Assembly: GCA_016192065.1 (NCBI GenBank)
Contig: JACPUX010000052.1
Coordinates: forward strand, 108,818-172,817
Length of the DNA: 64,000 nucleotides
Direction of reading: 5' to 3'
Origin: Betaproteobacteria bacterium
Lineage (GTDB): Bacteria > Pseudomonadota > Gammaproteobacteria > Burkholderiales > Casimicrobiaceae
The translations under genes and the position numbers were made by a program. Below, one piece after another: positions 22,456 to 30,566 of this stretch; position 1 is the stretch's first letter; every line of letters begins with the position of its first letter. Below the pieces are notes generated by a model. It did not search any database, was not told the origin of the DNA, and worked only from the letters and a program-made list of their open reading frames with translations.

Positions 22456-22549
22456 GTCATTGCGGAAACGGCGAGCAGAGCCGTCGCAGCAGCGTGGTCC
22501 GGTGTCCGGTTGGTTGAATTTCCCGGACTCCAGCTTGCTTCGGAATGAC
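22456..22549. repeat. inverted-repeat remnant ending GTCATT / AATGAC
   Basis: GTCATTGCGGAA at the left and TTCGGAATGAC at the right are near-perfect inverted ends of a ~94-bp segment between dsbB and the CoA-binding gene. Similar GTCATTSCG-bounded palindromic elements are common in proteobacterial intergenic regions. The interior is not self-complementary enough to call a full element. Confidence 0.45.
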
Positions 22550-22574
22550 GAAAGCTGTCTTGATCAGCTTCTCC

Positions 22575-22997
22575 TTAGCGTAAGCGCGCGTGTTCGATCT
22601 TGAGGCAGCGGTTGCTGATCACCAATAGACCGGCGTCCGCGGCGATTTTCGCGGCTTCCTCGTGGTGTACGCCCAACTGCATCCATAAGGCTCGCGCGCC
22701 CAGCGCCACTGCTGCGCGTGCGATCGGCGGAATCTCCTCGCTGCGCCGGAAACAATCGACGATATCCACCGGTTCGTCGATCTCCGCCAGGCTGCCGTGG
22801 CAGCGTTCCCCCAGCACTTCCTGGCAGGACGGATTCACGGGAATGATTCGATATCCGGCCCTTTGCAGATAGGCCGCGACTTCATGGCTGGGTCGCAGGG
22901 GGTTGGGCGATATTCCGACTACGGCGATGCTGCGGGCCTGACGCAGCAGGCCGCGCAGCGTCTCGTCATCGGGGAGGCTGGTCGAAGCATGGATCAT
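22575..22997 (-). CDS. CoA-binding protein (YccU-like)
   Basis: 140 residues, one Rossmann-type CoA-binding domain. Typical segments are LLRQARSIAVVGISPNPLRPSHEVAAYLQRAGYRIIPVNP at the N-terminus, VDIVDCFRRSEEIPPIARAAVALGARALWMQLGV in the middle, and SNRCLKIEHARL at the end. It resembles the NAD/CoA-binding part of succinyl-CoA synthetase alpha subunits. The start ATG at 22997 lies 2 bp after the stop of the crystallin-like gene, so the two are coupled. Physiological role unknown. Confidence 0.85.
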   Translation of the reverse strand: MIHASTSLPDDETLRGLLRQARSIAVVGISPNPLRPSHEVAAYLQRAGYRIIPVNPSCQEVLGERCHGSLAEIDEPVDIVDCFRRSEEIPPIARAAVALGARALWMQLGVHHEEAAKIAADAGLLVISNRCLKIEHARLR

Positions 22998-22999
22998 GG

Positions 23000-23980
23000 T
23001 CAAAGCGCGTTGGGCCCGAACTGGAAGTTGGGTTGCGCCTCATGCCGGTGGCGATTTGGTGGCGCTTCTGCGACGGGGCGGGCCGAGGAAATGCGGCGAT
23101 TCAGGGAGCGTTCGAGCTCGGGATAATCCCCTGGTCCAAGCCGGTGGCACTGGCCCCGGAAATCGGCATCGGTGCAGAACTCCCAGTACCCCGATTCGAC
23201 GCGCAGCGACTCCGCCCGATCGTTGAAGCCCAGGTGTTCGAAATCGGTGACCGCGCCGCGCAGGGGCAGGGCGCGTCCGCGGAAACCGGCGCCCTCATAG
23301 ATCAGCGCGGAAGCGCCATGGCGTGAACCCTGGTGAGGAAAGGGCTGGGTTTGCGGCGGCCGCTCCTGCACTTGGGGCAGGGGGCGGGCGGAGCTGATCT
23401 GGTGGGCGAGATCCCAGCTTAGCGATTCGTGCCGGCCCTCTGGAAAAACCCGGCAAGTGCCACGAAATCCCGCTTCGGTGCAAAGCTCCCAGGGGCCACC
23501 GGAGATGATCGCCGAAGCCGGCACATCATCGAAACCCTGGCGGCGCAGATCGGCGACTGCCGCGGTGAGGGTGAGCGCGCCGCCGCGAAAGCGCCGCGCC
23601 GAATACAGCTCGATCCTGTGTGAGGCGGGGCTGGGTGGCGGCACATAGGACTGATACGAGGAGCGGCTGACCGCGCGTGCCGAGGAAATTCGATCCAGGA
23701 AATCGTACGGCAATTGCCGATACTCGCCAGGACGAAGCACTTTGCAGGAGCCGCGGAAGTTCGCGTCGGTACACACTTCCCAGTCACCGCTACGCACCAG
23801 GATCGAAGCCGCGCGATCATTGAAGCGCAAGTTCTCGAGGTCGGGTGTATAGCCTTGCAGGCTGATCGAACGCCCCATGAAATCCGGGTATTGAAAGAGC
23901 ACGATCTCGCCGGACGCGCTCAGGCGCGTGCTGGCAAGCAGCAGGAACAGGAGCAGCAAGAGCGATCGGCGAAGTGACAT
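23000..23980 (-). CDS. secreted protein with three beta/gamma-crystallin domains
   Basis: 326 residues. MSLRRSLLLLLFLLLASTRLSAS is a signal peptide; the ATG at 23980 has GGAG upstream. Three repeats of about 80 residues follow (roughly 24-103, 120-200 and 220-302). Each begins I.L(Y/F)......F.G and has LRFNDRA.S-, WE(V/L/F)CT(D/E)A.FRG.C and ISSARP-type motifs, the Greek-key pattern of beta/gamma-crystallins. Each repeat has two cysteines (CT...C) that could form a disulphide. The calcium motif (N/D)(N/D)xx(S/T)S appears as NDRAAS, DDVPAS and NDRAES, each lacking the Ser/Thr at position five. It may be a stress or envelope protein; function is unknown. Confidence 0.82.
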   Translation of the reverse strand: MSLRRSLLLLLFLLLASTRLSASGEIVLFQYPDFMGRSISLQGYTPDLENLRFNDRAASILVRSGDWEVCTDANFRGSCKVLRPGEYRQLPYDFLDRISSARAVSRSSYQSYVPPPSPASHRIELYSARRFRGGALTLTAAVADLRRQGFDDVPASAIISGGPWELCTEAGFRGTCRVFPEGRHESLSWDLAHQISSARPLPQVQERPPQTQPFPHQGSRHGASALIYEGAGFRGRALPLRGAVTDFEHLGFNDRAESLRVESGYWEFCTDADFRGQCHRLGPGDYPELERSLNRRISSARPVAEAPPNRHRHEAQPNFQFGPNAL

Positions 23981-24191
23981 GGGAACTCCGAGTGGGGTCA
24001 AGACCCAGGGGAGTTTAGCGGAAATCCCGGCGCTTGTTTGGCGATCAAGGCGCATGCCTACCGGCGAGCCTGCGTTGGCGGTCAGCCGCGGTGTTGCGCG
24101 TGGTCGGATACGTGCGCTTGGAAATGGCGCATGGCGCAAAGCTTGCAAGCGATACGGCGGGGAAGGCGGGTGCTTGCGACCGAGACACAAA

Positions 24192-24221
24192 TTGACCCTC
24201 GGGTCCGAAACAGGTTAAAAT
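24192..24221 (+). promoter_or_regulatory. sigma-70 promoter for tpiA-secG (and possibly the nuo operon)
   Basis: TTGACC at 24192-24197 and TAAAAT at 24216-24221, spaced 18 bp, about 80 bp upstream of tpiA. It is the best promoter candidate in the 322-bp gap between the crystallin-like gene and tpiA. Apart from this, nothing else was recognised in that gap. Confidence 0.6.
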
Positions 24222-24302
24222 CCGGCAAATTTTGCGCTCGCGCTGGAAGCGGGCTTTACAGCGGATGGCTTGGCCGCCATCACCAACTCGGTGAGGAACA
24301 TC

Positions 24303-25037
24303 GTGCGACGCAAACTGGTTGTCGGGAACTGGAAGATGTTCGGCAGCCTGGAAGGCAACCGAACGCTGCTCGAAGGGCTGACGGCGGGAATCGGCGACGT
24401 TGCGGCGGAAGTGGCGGTGTGTGTCCCCTTCCCGTATCTCGCCCAGGCCAGGCAAATCTTGAACGGCTCCGGCATCCATCTTGGAGCGCAGAATGTCAGC
24501 GAGCATTTCCCCGGCGCCTATACCGGTGAAGTTGCTGCCTGCATGTTGCGTGAGTTCGGCTGCAAGTACGTGATCATCGGGCACTCGGAGCGCCGGCACG
24601 GGCTCCACGAGACGAGCAAGACCGTCGCGGCCAAGTGCGCGGCGGTCGAAGCGTCGGACATGGTGCCCATTGTCTGTGTCGGTGAAACCCTGGCCGAGCG
24701 TGAAAAAGGCGCCACCGCCGATGTGGTGATGGGGCAACTCGATGCCATCCTCAGCCGGCCCGACATTGATCTGGCCGAGGCGGTGGTGGCTTATGAGCCG
24801 GTCTGGGCGATCGGGACCGGGCAGACCGCGAGCCCGGAGCAGGCCCAGGAAATGCATGCGCTGATTCGTGGTCGCTTGGCCGAGAAGCTGCGCAACAACG
24901 TGTCCATCCTGTATGGTGGCAGCGTCAAGGCGAGCAATGCCCAGGCCCTGTTCGCCATGCCGGATATCGATGGTGGGCTGATTGGCGGCGCCTCACTCAA
25001 GGCCTCGGACTTTTTAGCGATTTGCCGCGCGTTCTAG
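24303..25037 (+). CDS. tpiA: triose-phosphate isomerase
   Basis: 244 residues; interconverts dihydroxyacetone phosphate and glyceraldehyde 3-phosphate. The catalytic residues are visible: Lys in LVVGNWKM near residue 10, His in YVIIGHSERR near residue 95, and Glu in VVAYEPVWAIGTG near residue 168, followed by loop 6. The phosphate site is ILYGGSVKASNA. The start is a GTG (MRRKLVVGNWKM) at 24303, with GAGGA five bases upstream. A longer TTG frame at 24270 has no support. Followed 32 bp later by secG. Confidence 0.96.
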   Translation: MRRKLVVGNWKMFGSLEGNRTLLEGLTAGIGDVAAEVAVCVPFPYLAQARQILNGSGIHLGAQNVSEHFPGAYTGEVAACMLREFGCKYVIIGHSERRHGLHETSKTVAAKCAAVEASDMVPIVCVGETLAEREKGATADVVMGQLDAILSRPDIDLAEAVVAYEPVWAIGTGQTASPEQAQEMHALIRGRLAEKLRNNVSILYGGSVKASNAQALFAMPDIDGGLIGGASLKASDFLAICRAF

Positions 25038-25069
25038 GCGCGAAACAACACAGGATCTGGTGGGTTAGG

Positions 25070-25435
25070 GTGGAAACGATACTTCTGGTTTTGCATGTCT
25101 TGGTGGCCGCTTGCGTCATCGGGTTCGTACTGTTGCAGCAGGGCAAGGGCGCCGACATGGGCGCGGCGTTTGGTGGTGGCAGCGCCGGCAGCCTTTTTGG
25201 CGCGTCCGGATCGGCCAATTTTTTGAGCCGCAGCACGGCTGTCCTGGCCACGGTGTTTTTCGTGACTAGTTTGGGCCTGACCTATTTGGGCGTGCAACGC
25301 AGCGGACCAGCCAAAGAGGCCCAGGGCGTGATGCGCAACCTGCCCGAGCCGACCAAGGATGCCGCGCCCGCGGCTGCAGTTGGCTCGGCACCGGCGTCGG
25401 AAGGCGCTTCGAAGTCCAAGGATATTCCGAACTGA
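25070..25435 (+). CDS. secG: preprotein translocase subunit SecG
   Basis: 121 residues, small subunit of the SecYEG channel. Two membrane helices (ILLVLHVLVAACVIGFVLLQ and STAVLATVFFVTSLGLTYLG) flank the diagnostic loop QQGKGADMGAAFGGGSAGSLFGASGSANFL. A disordered Ala/Pro/Ser tail follows. The start is the GTG at 25070, matching the family start. It lies between tpiA and tRNA-Leu, the usual betaproteobacterial order. Confidence 0.94.
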   Translation: METILLVLHVLVAACVIGFVLLQQGKGADMGAAFGGGSAGSLFGASGSANFLSRSTAVLATVFFVTSLGLTYLGVQRSGPAKEAQGVMRNLPEPTKDAAPAAAVGSAPASEGASKSKDIPN

Positions 25436-25487
25436 GCTTGAGTGGCGGCGCTTAGGGCGATCGCCACCGGAAGCAGCAAGCAGTTTT

Positions 25488-25572
25488 GCCGACGTGGTGG
25501 AATTGGTAGACACGCCGTCTTGAGGGGGCGGTGGCGCGAGCCGTGTGAGTTCGAGTCTCACCGTCGGCACCA
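25488..25572 (+). tRNA. tRNA-Leu(GAG)
   Basis: 85-nt tRNA with encoded CCA. The acceptor arms GCCGACG (25488) and CGTCGGC (25562-25568) pair fully. The D-arm is TGGAATTGGTAGACAC, the anticodon loop TTGAGGG gives anticodon GAG, a long type-II variable arm (GGTGGCGCGAGCC region) is as expected for leucine, and the T-loop is GTTCGAGTC. It lies between secG and nuoA. Confidence 0.96.
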
Positions 25573-25588
25573 GAGCAGTTGATAGATC

Positions 25589-25613
25589 GGCGCCTTCCAC
25601 GAGAGGAGGCGCC
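25589..25613 (+). other. hairpin 3' of tRNA-Leu
   Basis: GGCGCCT and AGGCGCC arms with an 11-base loop, 16 bp downstream of the tRNA. It may define the 3' end for tRNA processing. It is separate from the T-tailed hairpin that follows. Confidence 0.4.
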
Positions 25614-25626
25614 ACCAAACAAGGAG

Positions 25627-25655
25627 GGGCGGAGCAGTGATGTTCCGCCCTTTTT
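25627..25655 (+). terminator. Rho-independent terminator before nuoA
   Basis: GGGCGGA (25627-25633) and TCCGCCC (25644-25650) form a perfect 7-bp stem with a 10-base loop, directly followed by TTTTT. It ends the tpiA-secG-tRNA-Leu transcript 12 bp before the nuoA ATG. The nuo operon must therefore use read-through or a promoter hidden in the 94-bp tRNA-nuoA gap. Confidence 0.75.
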
Positions 25656-25666
25656 GCGGGGAAAGA

Positions 25667-26023
25667 ATGCTCGAAAACTATTTTGCGGTTCTGCTCTTCG
25701 TTGCGGTCGGAATTGGTTTTGGCGTGGCTCTGCTGGTAGCCGGTGCGATCGTCGCACCTCATCGCCCCGACTCCGCCAAGCTGTCTCCGTATGAGTGCGG
25801 CTTCGAGGCTTTCGAGGATGCGCGCATGAAGTTCGACGTGCGCTATTACCTCGTCGCCATTCTATTCATTCTTTTCGACCTTGAAATCGCCTTTCTTTTT
25901 CCCTGGGCCGTGGTGCTCAAGGAGATCGGGTTTTTCGGTTTTTCGGCGATGATGATTTTCCTGGGCATACTGATCGTTGGCTTCATCTACGAATGGAAGA
26001 AAGGTGCCCTCGATTGGGAGTAA
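25667..26023 (+). CDS. nuoA: NADH-quinone oxidoreductase subunit A
   Basis: 118 residues, three membrane helices, part of the complex I membrane arm. The family motif [33 protein letters not shown] contains the conserved Cys of the NuoA loop and the acidic helix 2. The start [10 protein letters not shown] at 25667 has GGGGAAAG upstream. A start 10 codons earlier lies inside the terminator hairpin and is rejected. First gene of a full nuoA-N run. Confidence 0.96.
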   Translation: MLENYFAVLLFVAVGIGFGVALLVAGAIVAPHRPDSAKLSPYECGFEAFEDARMKFDVRYYLVAILFILFDLEIAFLFPWAVVLKEIGFFGFSAMMIFLGILIVGFIYEWKKGALDWE

Positions 26024-26071
26024 GGCGACGCGGTATTGCGTCGCTGCCTGGTTGTTTCGGCAAGGAAACTT

Positions 26072-26551
26072 ATGAGCATTGAAGGCGTATTCGAGAAGGG
26101 TTTCGTGACCACGTCGCTCGACGCCCTGATCAACTGGTCGCGCAACGGCTCGATGTGGCCTATGACTTTCGGGCTGGCCTGCTGCGCCGTGGAAATGATG
26201 CAGGCCGGGGCGGCGCGCTATGACCTCGATCGTTTTGGCATCGTCTTCCGCCCCAGCCCACGCCAGTCCGACGTGATGATCGTCGCCGGTACCTTGTGCA
26301 ACAAAATGGCGCCGGCTCTGCGCAAGGTCTACGATCAGATGGCTGAGCCGCGCTGGGTGATCTCCATGGGTTCCTGCGCCAATGGCGGCGGCTACTACCA
26401 CTACTCCTACTCGGTGGTACGCGGCTGCGATCGCATCGTGCCCGTGGACATCTACGTTCCCGGTTGCCCGCCGACCGCCGAGGCTCTGCTCTACGGCATT
26501 CTGCAATTGCAGAACAAGATTCGGCGCACCAACACCATTGCGCGGACCTGA
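26072..26551 (+). CDS. nuoB: NADH-quinone oxidoreductase subunit B
   Basis: 159 residues, carries the N2 [4Fe-4S] cluster that reduces quinone. The four ligands are the adjacent pair in [10 protein letters not shown], the Cys in [10 protein letters not shown] and the Cys in [13 protein letters not shown]. It starts at the ATG at 26072 after CAAGGA. Four bases separate its stop from the nuoC ATG. Confidence 0.97.
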   Translation: MSIEGVFEKGFVTTSLDALINWSRNGSMWPMTFGLACCAVEMMQAGAARYDLDRFGIVFRPSPRQSDVMIVAGTLCNKMAPALRKVYDQMAEPRWVISMGSCANGGGYYHYSYSVVRGCDRIVPVDIYVPGCPPTAEALLYGILQLQNKIRRTNTIART

Positions 26552-26555
26552 CGCC

Positions 26556-27152
26556 ATGAGCACCCGAATCGAAACCCTGGCCGCGAATTTGCGCGAAACG
26601 TTGGGTGATGAGGCCGGCGCGGCGAGCCTGGACCGAGGTGAATTGACCCTGCTGGTGCCGCCCGCGGCGCTCGTCGCCACTCTGCGCGCCCTGCGTGACG
26701 ACCGCCGCTTGTGCTTTGAAAGCCTGATCGACCTGTGCGGCGTCGATTATTCCGAGTATGGCGACGGCGAACCTCCCAGTTCGCGCTTCGCGGTGGTCTA
26801 CCACCTCCTGTCGGTCAGCCGGAACTGGCGCCTGCGGGTGAGGAGTCTGGTGGCGGACGAGCGGTTCCCGGTGGTCGAATCGGTGGTCGGACTCTGGCCC
26901 TCCGCGAATTGGTACGAGCGCGAGGCCTTCGATCTCTACGGCATCATGTTCAGCGGTCACCCGGACCTGCGCCGCATCCTCACCGATTACGGTTTTGTGG
27001 GCCATCCCTTCCGCAAGGACTTCCCGATTTCCGGCCACGTTGAAATGCGCTACGATCCGGAGCAAAAACGCGTGATCTACCAGCCGGTCACGATCGAACC
27101 CCGCGAAGTCACCCCACGGGTGATACGCGAAGAGCAGTACGCGCGGAACTAG
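26556..27152 (+). CDS. nuoC: NADH-quinone oxidoreductase subunit C
   Basis: 198 residues, a separate 30-kDa subunit rather than a NuoCD fusion. The family signature [39 protein letters not shown] lies near residues 113-150. The C-terminus ends [24 protein letters not shown]. It stabilises the peripheral arm next to NuoD. Between its stop and the functional nuoD start lies an unusual 236-bp stretch of repeats. Confidence 0.96.
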   Translation: MSTRIETLAANLRETLGDEAGAASLDRGELTLLVPPAALVATLRALRDDRRLCFESLIDLCGVDYSEYGDGEPPSSRFAVVYHLLSVSRNWRLRVRSLVADERFPVVESVVGLWPSANWYEREAFDLYGIMFSGHPDLRRILTDYGFVGHPFRKDFPISGHVEMRYDPEQKRVIYQPVTIEPREVTPRVIREEQYARN

Positions 27153-27168
27153 GGTGACGGATACGACC

Positions 27169-27396
27169 ATGTCAGAGATTCTGAATCTCACGATGAATTT
27201 TGTCTCCGGCCGGCCTTCGGCCTTAACGTGCGCTGCGCGCACATTAGCCTGCGACGCAACGAGCCGCTTCGCGTCGCGTGGTGTCTCCGGCCGGCCTTCG
27301 GCCTTAACGTGCGCTGCGCGCACATTGGCCTGCGACGCAACGAGCCGCTTCGCGTCACGTTGTGGGCGGCCTCTTCGTGGAGTTGCTTGTGGCTGA
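27169..27396 (+). pseudogene. 75-codon leader ORF: duplicated nuoD 5' end plus tandem repeats
   Basis: The ORF starts MSEILNLTMNF, a copy of NuoD residues 1-11 (real Nuo[11 protein letters not shown]). It then reads through two in-frame 27-residue units ([20 protein letters not shown]...) and a short tail [10 protein letters not shown], ending at TGA 27394-27396. The TGA overlaps the region of the nuoD GTG at 27389, in a different frame. It is not a NuoD subunit. It is best read as a displaced nuoD start whose open frame carries ribosomes across the insert to re-initiate at nuoD. A GTG at 27154 would add five codons. Confidence 0.7.
27201..27362 (+). repeat. two tandem 81-bp units inserted at the nuoC/nuoD junction
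   Basis: Units 27201-27281 and 27282-27362 differ at only a few bases. Each unit contains GGCC-TTC-GGCC, TGCGC-TGC-GCGCA and GCGACGC...GCGTCGC palindromes (the last is GCGTCAC in unit 2). At 81 bp each unit is 27 codons without a stop in the leader frame. The pair is flanked by the 18-bp direct repeat GAATCTCACGATGAATTT (27183-27200 and 27403-27420), which is part of nuoD. Confidence 0.92.
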
Positions 27397-28642
27397 GATC
27401 CAGAATCTCACGATGAATTTCGGGCCGCAGCATCCGGCGGCGCACGGGGTGCTGCGCCTGGTTTTGGAGCTCGATGGCGAGGTGGTGCAGCGCGCCGACC
27501 CGCATATCGGTCTCTTGCATCGTGCCACCGAAAAGCTCGCCGAGACCCGCAGCTTCCTCCAGACCTTGCCCTACATGGACCGGCTGGACTACGTTTCGAT
27601 GATGTCCAATGAACACGCCTATGTGATGGCGGTGGAACGACTCCTGGGCATCGAAGTTCCGATCCGGGCGCAGTACATTCGGGTGATGTTCGACGAAATT
27701 ACCCGCATTCTCAATCACCTCCTGTGGTTGGGGGCGCATTCGCTCGACGTTGGCGGCATGACCACCTTTCTCTACGCGTTCCGCGAACGCGAGGACCTCA
27801 TGGATTGCTACGAGGCGGTGTCCGGCGCTCGTCTGCACGCCGCCTATTACCGCCCGGGCGGGGTGTACCGCGATCTACCCGAACGCATGCCGCAATACAC
27901 CGCGACCAAGATCCACAACGCCCACGCCGCTGCCGACATGAACGTCAATCGGCAGGGGTCGCTGCTGGATTTCATTGAAGACTTCACCCGCCGCTTCCCC
28001 GCCTACGTCGATGACTACGAGACCCTGCTCACCGACAACCGCATCTGGAAGCAACGCACCGTGAACATCGGCGTGGTCTCACCCGAGCGGGCCATGGCCT
28101 TGGGCCTTACGGGACCGATGCTACGCGGCTCCGGGGTGGCGTGGGACTTGCGCAAGAAGCAACCTTACGAAGTTTACGAGCGTATGGATTTCGACATCCC
28201 GGTCGGAACCAACGGTGACTGCTACGATCGCTACCTGGTGCGTGTCGAGGAGATGCGCCAGGCGAACCGCATCATCAAGCAGTGCGTGGACTGGCTGCGC
28301 GCCAATCCGGGCCCGGTGATCGTCAACGACCACAAAGTCGCGCCGCCGCCGCGAGCGATGATGAAGCAGAACATGGAAGAGCTGATCCATCATTTCAAGC
28401 TCTTCACCGAGGGCATGCATGTGCCAGCGGGCGAGGTCTACGCCGCGGTCGAGCATCCCAAAGGCGAATTCGGCATCTACTTGGTGTCCGACGGCGCCAA
28501 CAAACCCTATCGCCTCAAAATCCGCGCTCCCGGCTTCGCGCACCTCGCGGCGCTGGACGAGATGTCGCGCGGTCACATGATCGCCGACGTGGTGGCGATC
28601 ATCGGCACGCAGGACATCGTGTTCGGTGAAATCGACCGCTGA
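27389..28642 (+). CDS. nuoD: NADH-quinone oxidoreductase subunit D
   Basis: 417 residues from the GTG at 27389 ([20 protein letters not shown]), the usual family start. It forms the quinone site with NuoB. The conserved HPAAHG loop is at residues 15-20, the [24 protein letters not shown] region is mid-protein, and the C-terminal [21 protein letters not shown] is complete. A GGAG six bases upstream supports this start. An in-frame GTG at 27362 would add nine residues. The 5' end has been duplicated upstream (27169). Despite the insert, the coding sequence is intact. Confidence 0.95.
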   Translation: MAEIQNLTMNFGPQHPAAHGVLRLVLELDGEVVQRADPHIGLLHRATEKLAETRSFLQTLPYMDRLDYVSMMSNEHAYVMAVERLLGIEVPIRAQYIRVMFDEITRILNHLLWLGAHSLDVGGMTTFLYAFREREDLMDCYEAVSGARLHAAYYRPGGVYRDLPERMPQYTATKIHNAHAAADMNVNRQGSLLDFIEDFTRRFPAYVDDYETLLTDNRIWKQRTVNIGVVSPERAMALGLTGPMLRGSGVAWDLRKKQPYEVYERMDFDIPVGTNGDCYDRYLVRVEEMRQANRIIKQCVDWLRANPGPVIVNDHKVAPPPRAMMKQNMEELIHHFKLFTEGMHVPAGEVYAAVEHPKGEFGIYLVSDGANKPYRLKIRAPGFAHLAALDEMSRGHMIADVVAIIGTQDIVFGEIDR

Positions 28643-28672
28643 GACCCCCTGGAACCCTTCGAACCCATAAGC

Positions 28673-29149
28673 ATGTTAAGCGCTGAATCCCTGAAGAAGA
28701 TCGATCGTGAGATCGCCAAATACCCGCCCGAGCACAAGCAGTCGGCGTGCATGTCGGCTCTGCGCATCGCCCAGGACGAGAACGGTTGGCTTGCGCCCGA
28801 GACCATGGACTTCTTGGCGAGCTATCTCGGCATGCCGGCCATGGCGGTGTACGAGGTAGCGTCCTTCTACGCGATGTACAACTTGAAGCCGGTGGGCAGA
28901 CACAAGCTCACTGTCTGCACCAATCTGCCTTGCGCCCTGAACGGCGGCGTGCGGGCGGCTGAGCACTTGAAACACCGGCTGGGCGTGGAATTCAACGAGA
29001 CCACCGCGGATGGTCAGTTCACCCTAAAGGAAGGCGAGTGCATGGGCGCCTGCGGCGATGCGCCGGTGATGCTGGTCAATAACCGCCGCATGTGCTGCAA
29101 GATGTCCGACGACAAGCTCGACCAACTGATCACGGAGCTGAAGTCATGA
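28673..29149 (+). CDS. nuoE: NADH-quinone oxidoreductase subunit E
   Basis: 158 residues, thioredoxin-fold subunit with the N1a [2Fe-2S] cluster. The ligands are CTNLPC near residue 82 and CMGACGDAP near residue 123, the normal C-x4-C and C-x3-C pattern. Its stop TGA overlaps an ATG (ATGA) that opens a 35-codon repeat-derived ORF instead of nuoF. Confidence 0.96.
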   Translation: MLSAESLKKIDREIAKYPPEHKQSACMSALRIAQDENGWLAPETMDFLASYLGMPAMAVYEVASFYAMYNLKPVGRHKLTVCTNLPCALNGGVRAAEHLKHRLGVEFNETTADGQFTLKEGECMGACGDAPVMLVNNRRMCCKMSDDKLDQLITELKS

Positions 29150-29253
29150 GCGCCCCTGAACGGCGGCCCGAAGGGGGCGCAAGCCAGTCGCCGGAGCGGG
29201 CGCAGCCCGCGAACCACACTCAACCCCTTGGTCCGGAATGGGGATACCAGTGA
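29146..29253 (+). repeat. 69-bp coding repeat plus linker at the nuoE/nuoF junction (35-codon ORF)
   Basis: The ORF begins [20 protein letters not shown] and ends at TGA 29251-29253. Its first 69 bp (29146-29214) match the first 69 bp of lutC (43741-43809) at 60 positions, including an identical 24-base 3' part with a GCGGGC-GCA-GCCCGC palindrome. The ORF overlaps the nuoE stop (ATGA) and the nuoF start (GTGA). The octamer TGAGCGCC occurs at both ends (29147 and 29251), like a target duplication. A free functional peptide is unlikely; coupling of nuoE to nuoF is the plausible role. Confidence 0.8.
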
Positions 29254-30548
29254 GCGCCGCGATGCTGGACTACGGACCCGAAGCGGTCATCCTCAAAGGG
29301 CTCGATGGGCGGAACTGGCGCTTGGCGGATTACCTGCAACGAGGCGGCTACGCGGCGCTGAAGAAGATTCTCAGGGAGAACATTCCGCCCGATCAAGTGA
29401 TCGCAGAGGTGAAAAAGTCCTCCTTGCGCGGGCGCGGCGGTGCGGGTTTTCCCACCGGCCTGAAATGGAGTTTCATGCCCCGGGCCTTTCCCGGCGACAA
29501 ATATCTGGTCTGCAACTCCGACGAAGGAGAGCCCGGCACCTTCAAGGACCGCGACATCCTGCGCTACAACCCGCACATCGTCATCGAAGGCATGGCGATC
29601 GCCGCCTACGCCATGGGCATTCGCGTCGGTTACAACTATATTCACGGCGAAATCTGGGAAACCTACGAGCGCTTTGAAGAGGCGCTCGACGAAGCGCGCG
29701 CCGCAGGCTGGCTAGGCAAGAACATTCAAGGTTCCGATTTCTCCTTCGAGCTCCACGCCCATCACGGCTACGGCGCCTACATCTGCGGCGAGGAAACCGC
29801 GCTGCTCGAATCGATCGAGGGCAAGAAGGGCCAGCCGCGCTTCAAGCCGCCGTTCCCGGCTAGTTTCGGACTTTACGGCAAGCCCACCACCATCAACAAC
29901 ACCGAAACCTTTGCCGCGGTTCCGTTCATCATCAACGAGGGGGGCGAGGCCTTCCTCAATCTCGGCAAACCCAATAACGGCGGCACTAAGATCTTCTCGG
30001 TCTCGGGCGATGTCGCCCGGCCCGGCAACTACGAAGTCAGAATGGGCACGCCCTTCGCCACCTTGCTGGAAATGGCCGGCGGCATGCGCGACGGCCGGCA
30101 ACTGAAAGCGTGCATTCCCGGCGGCTCCTCGGCCCCGGTGCTGCCCGGCAAGATCATCATGGACTGCACTCTCGACTACGATTCGATCGCCAAGGCGGGT
30201 TCGATGCTGGGTTCAGGCGCGGTGATCGTGATGAACGACAGCCGCTGCATGGTGAAGTCGCTCTTGCGCCTGTCCTACTTCTATTATGAAGAGTCGTGTG
30301 GCCAATGCACGCCTTGTCGAGAAGGTACAGGCTGGCTGTGGCGGCTGGTAAACCGCATCGAACACGGCAAGGGGCGCCAGGAAGACCTCGACTTGTTGTA
30401 TTCGGTCGCCGACAACATCCAGGGTCGTACCATCTGCGCCTTGGGTGACGCCGCGGCCATGCCGGTGAAGAGTTTTGTCACCCATTTTCGCCATGAATTC
30501 CAGTACCACGTCGATCACCGGCAGTGCCCGGTGCCCGCTTACGTGTAA
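29250..30548 (+). CDS. nuoF: NADH-quinone oxidoreductase subunit F
   Basis: 432 residues, NADH- and FMN-binding subunit with the N3 [4Fe-4S] cluster. The glycine-rich site is [16 protein letters not shown] near residue 60, and [17 protein letters not shown] is the NADH/FMN region. Cluster ligands are in [14 protein letters not shown] and TICALGDAA near the C-terminus. The GTG at 29250 has GGGGA five bases upstream and overlaps the stop of the repeat ORF. An ATG at 29238 is an alternative that would add four residues. Confidence 0.95.
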   Translation: MSAAMLDYGPEAVILKGLDGRNWRLADYLQRGGYAALKKILRENIPPDQVIAEVKKSSLRGRGGAGFPTGLKWSFMPRAFPGDKYLVCNSDEGEPGTFKDRDILRYNPHIVIEGMAIAAYAMGIRVGYNYIHGEIWETYERFEEALDEARAAGWLGKNIQGSDFSFELHAHHGYGAYICGEETALLESIEGKKGQPRFKPPFPASFGLYGKPTTINNTETFAAVPFIINEGGEAFLNLGKPNNGGTKIFSVSGDVARPGNYEVRMGTPFATLLEMAGGMRDGRQLKACIPGGSSAPVLPGKIIMDCTLDYDSIAKAGSMLGSGAVIVMNDSRCMVKSLLRLSYFYYEESCGQCTPCREGTGWLWRLVNRIEHGKGRQEDLDLLYSVADNIQGRTICALGDAAAMPVKSFVTHFRHEFQYHVDHRQCPVPAYV

Positions 30549-30566
30549 CGAGCTGAAGACTGAAGC

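Noticed and set aside
27201..27362. CRISPR-like tandem repeat
   Set aside because: Only two contiguous units with no spacers, internal palindromes and no cas genes.
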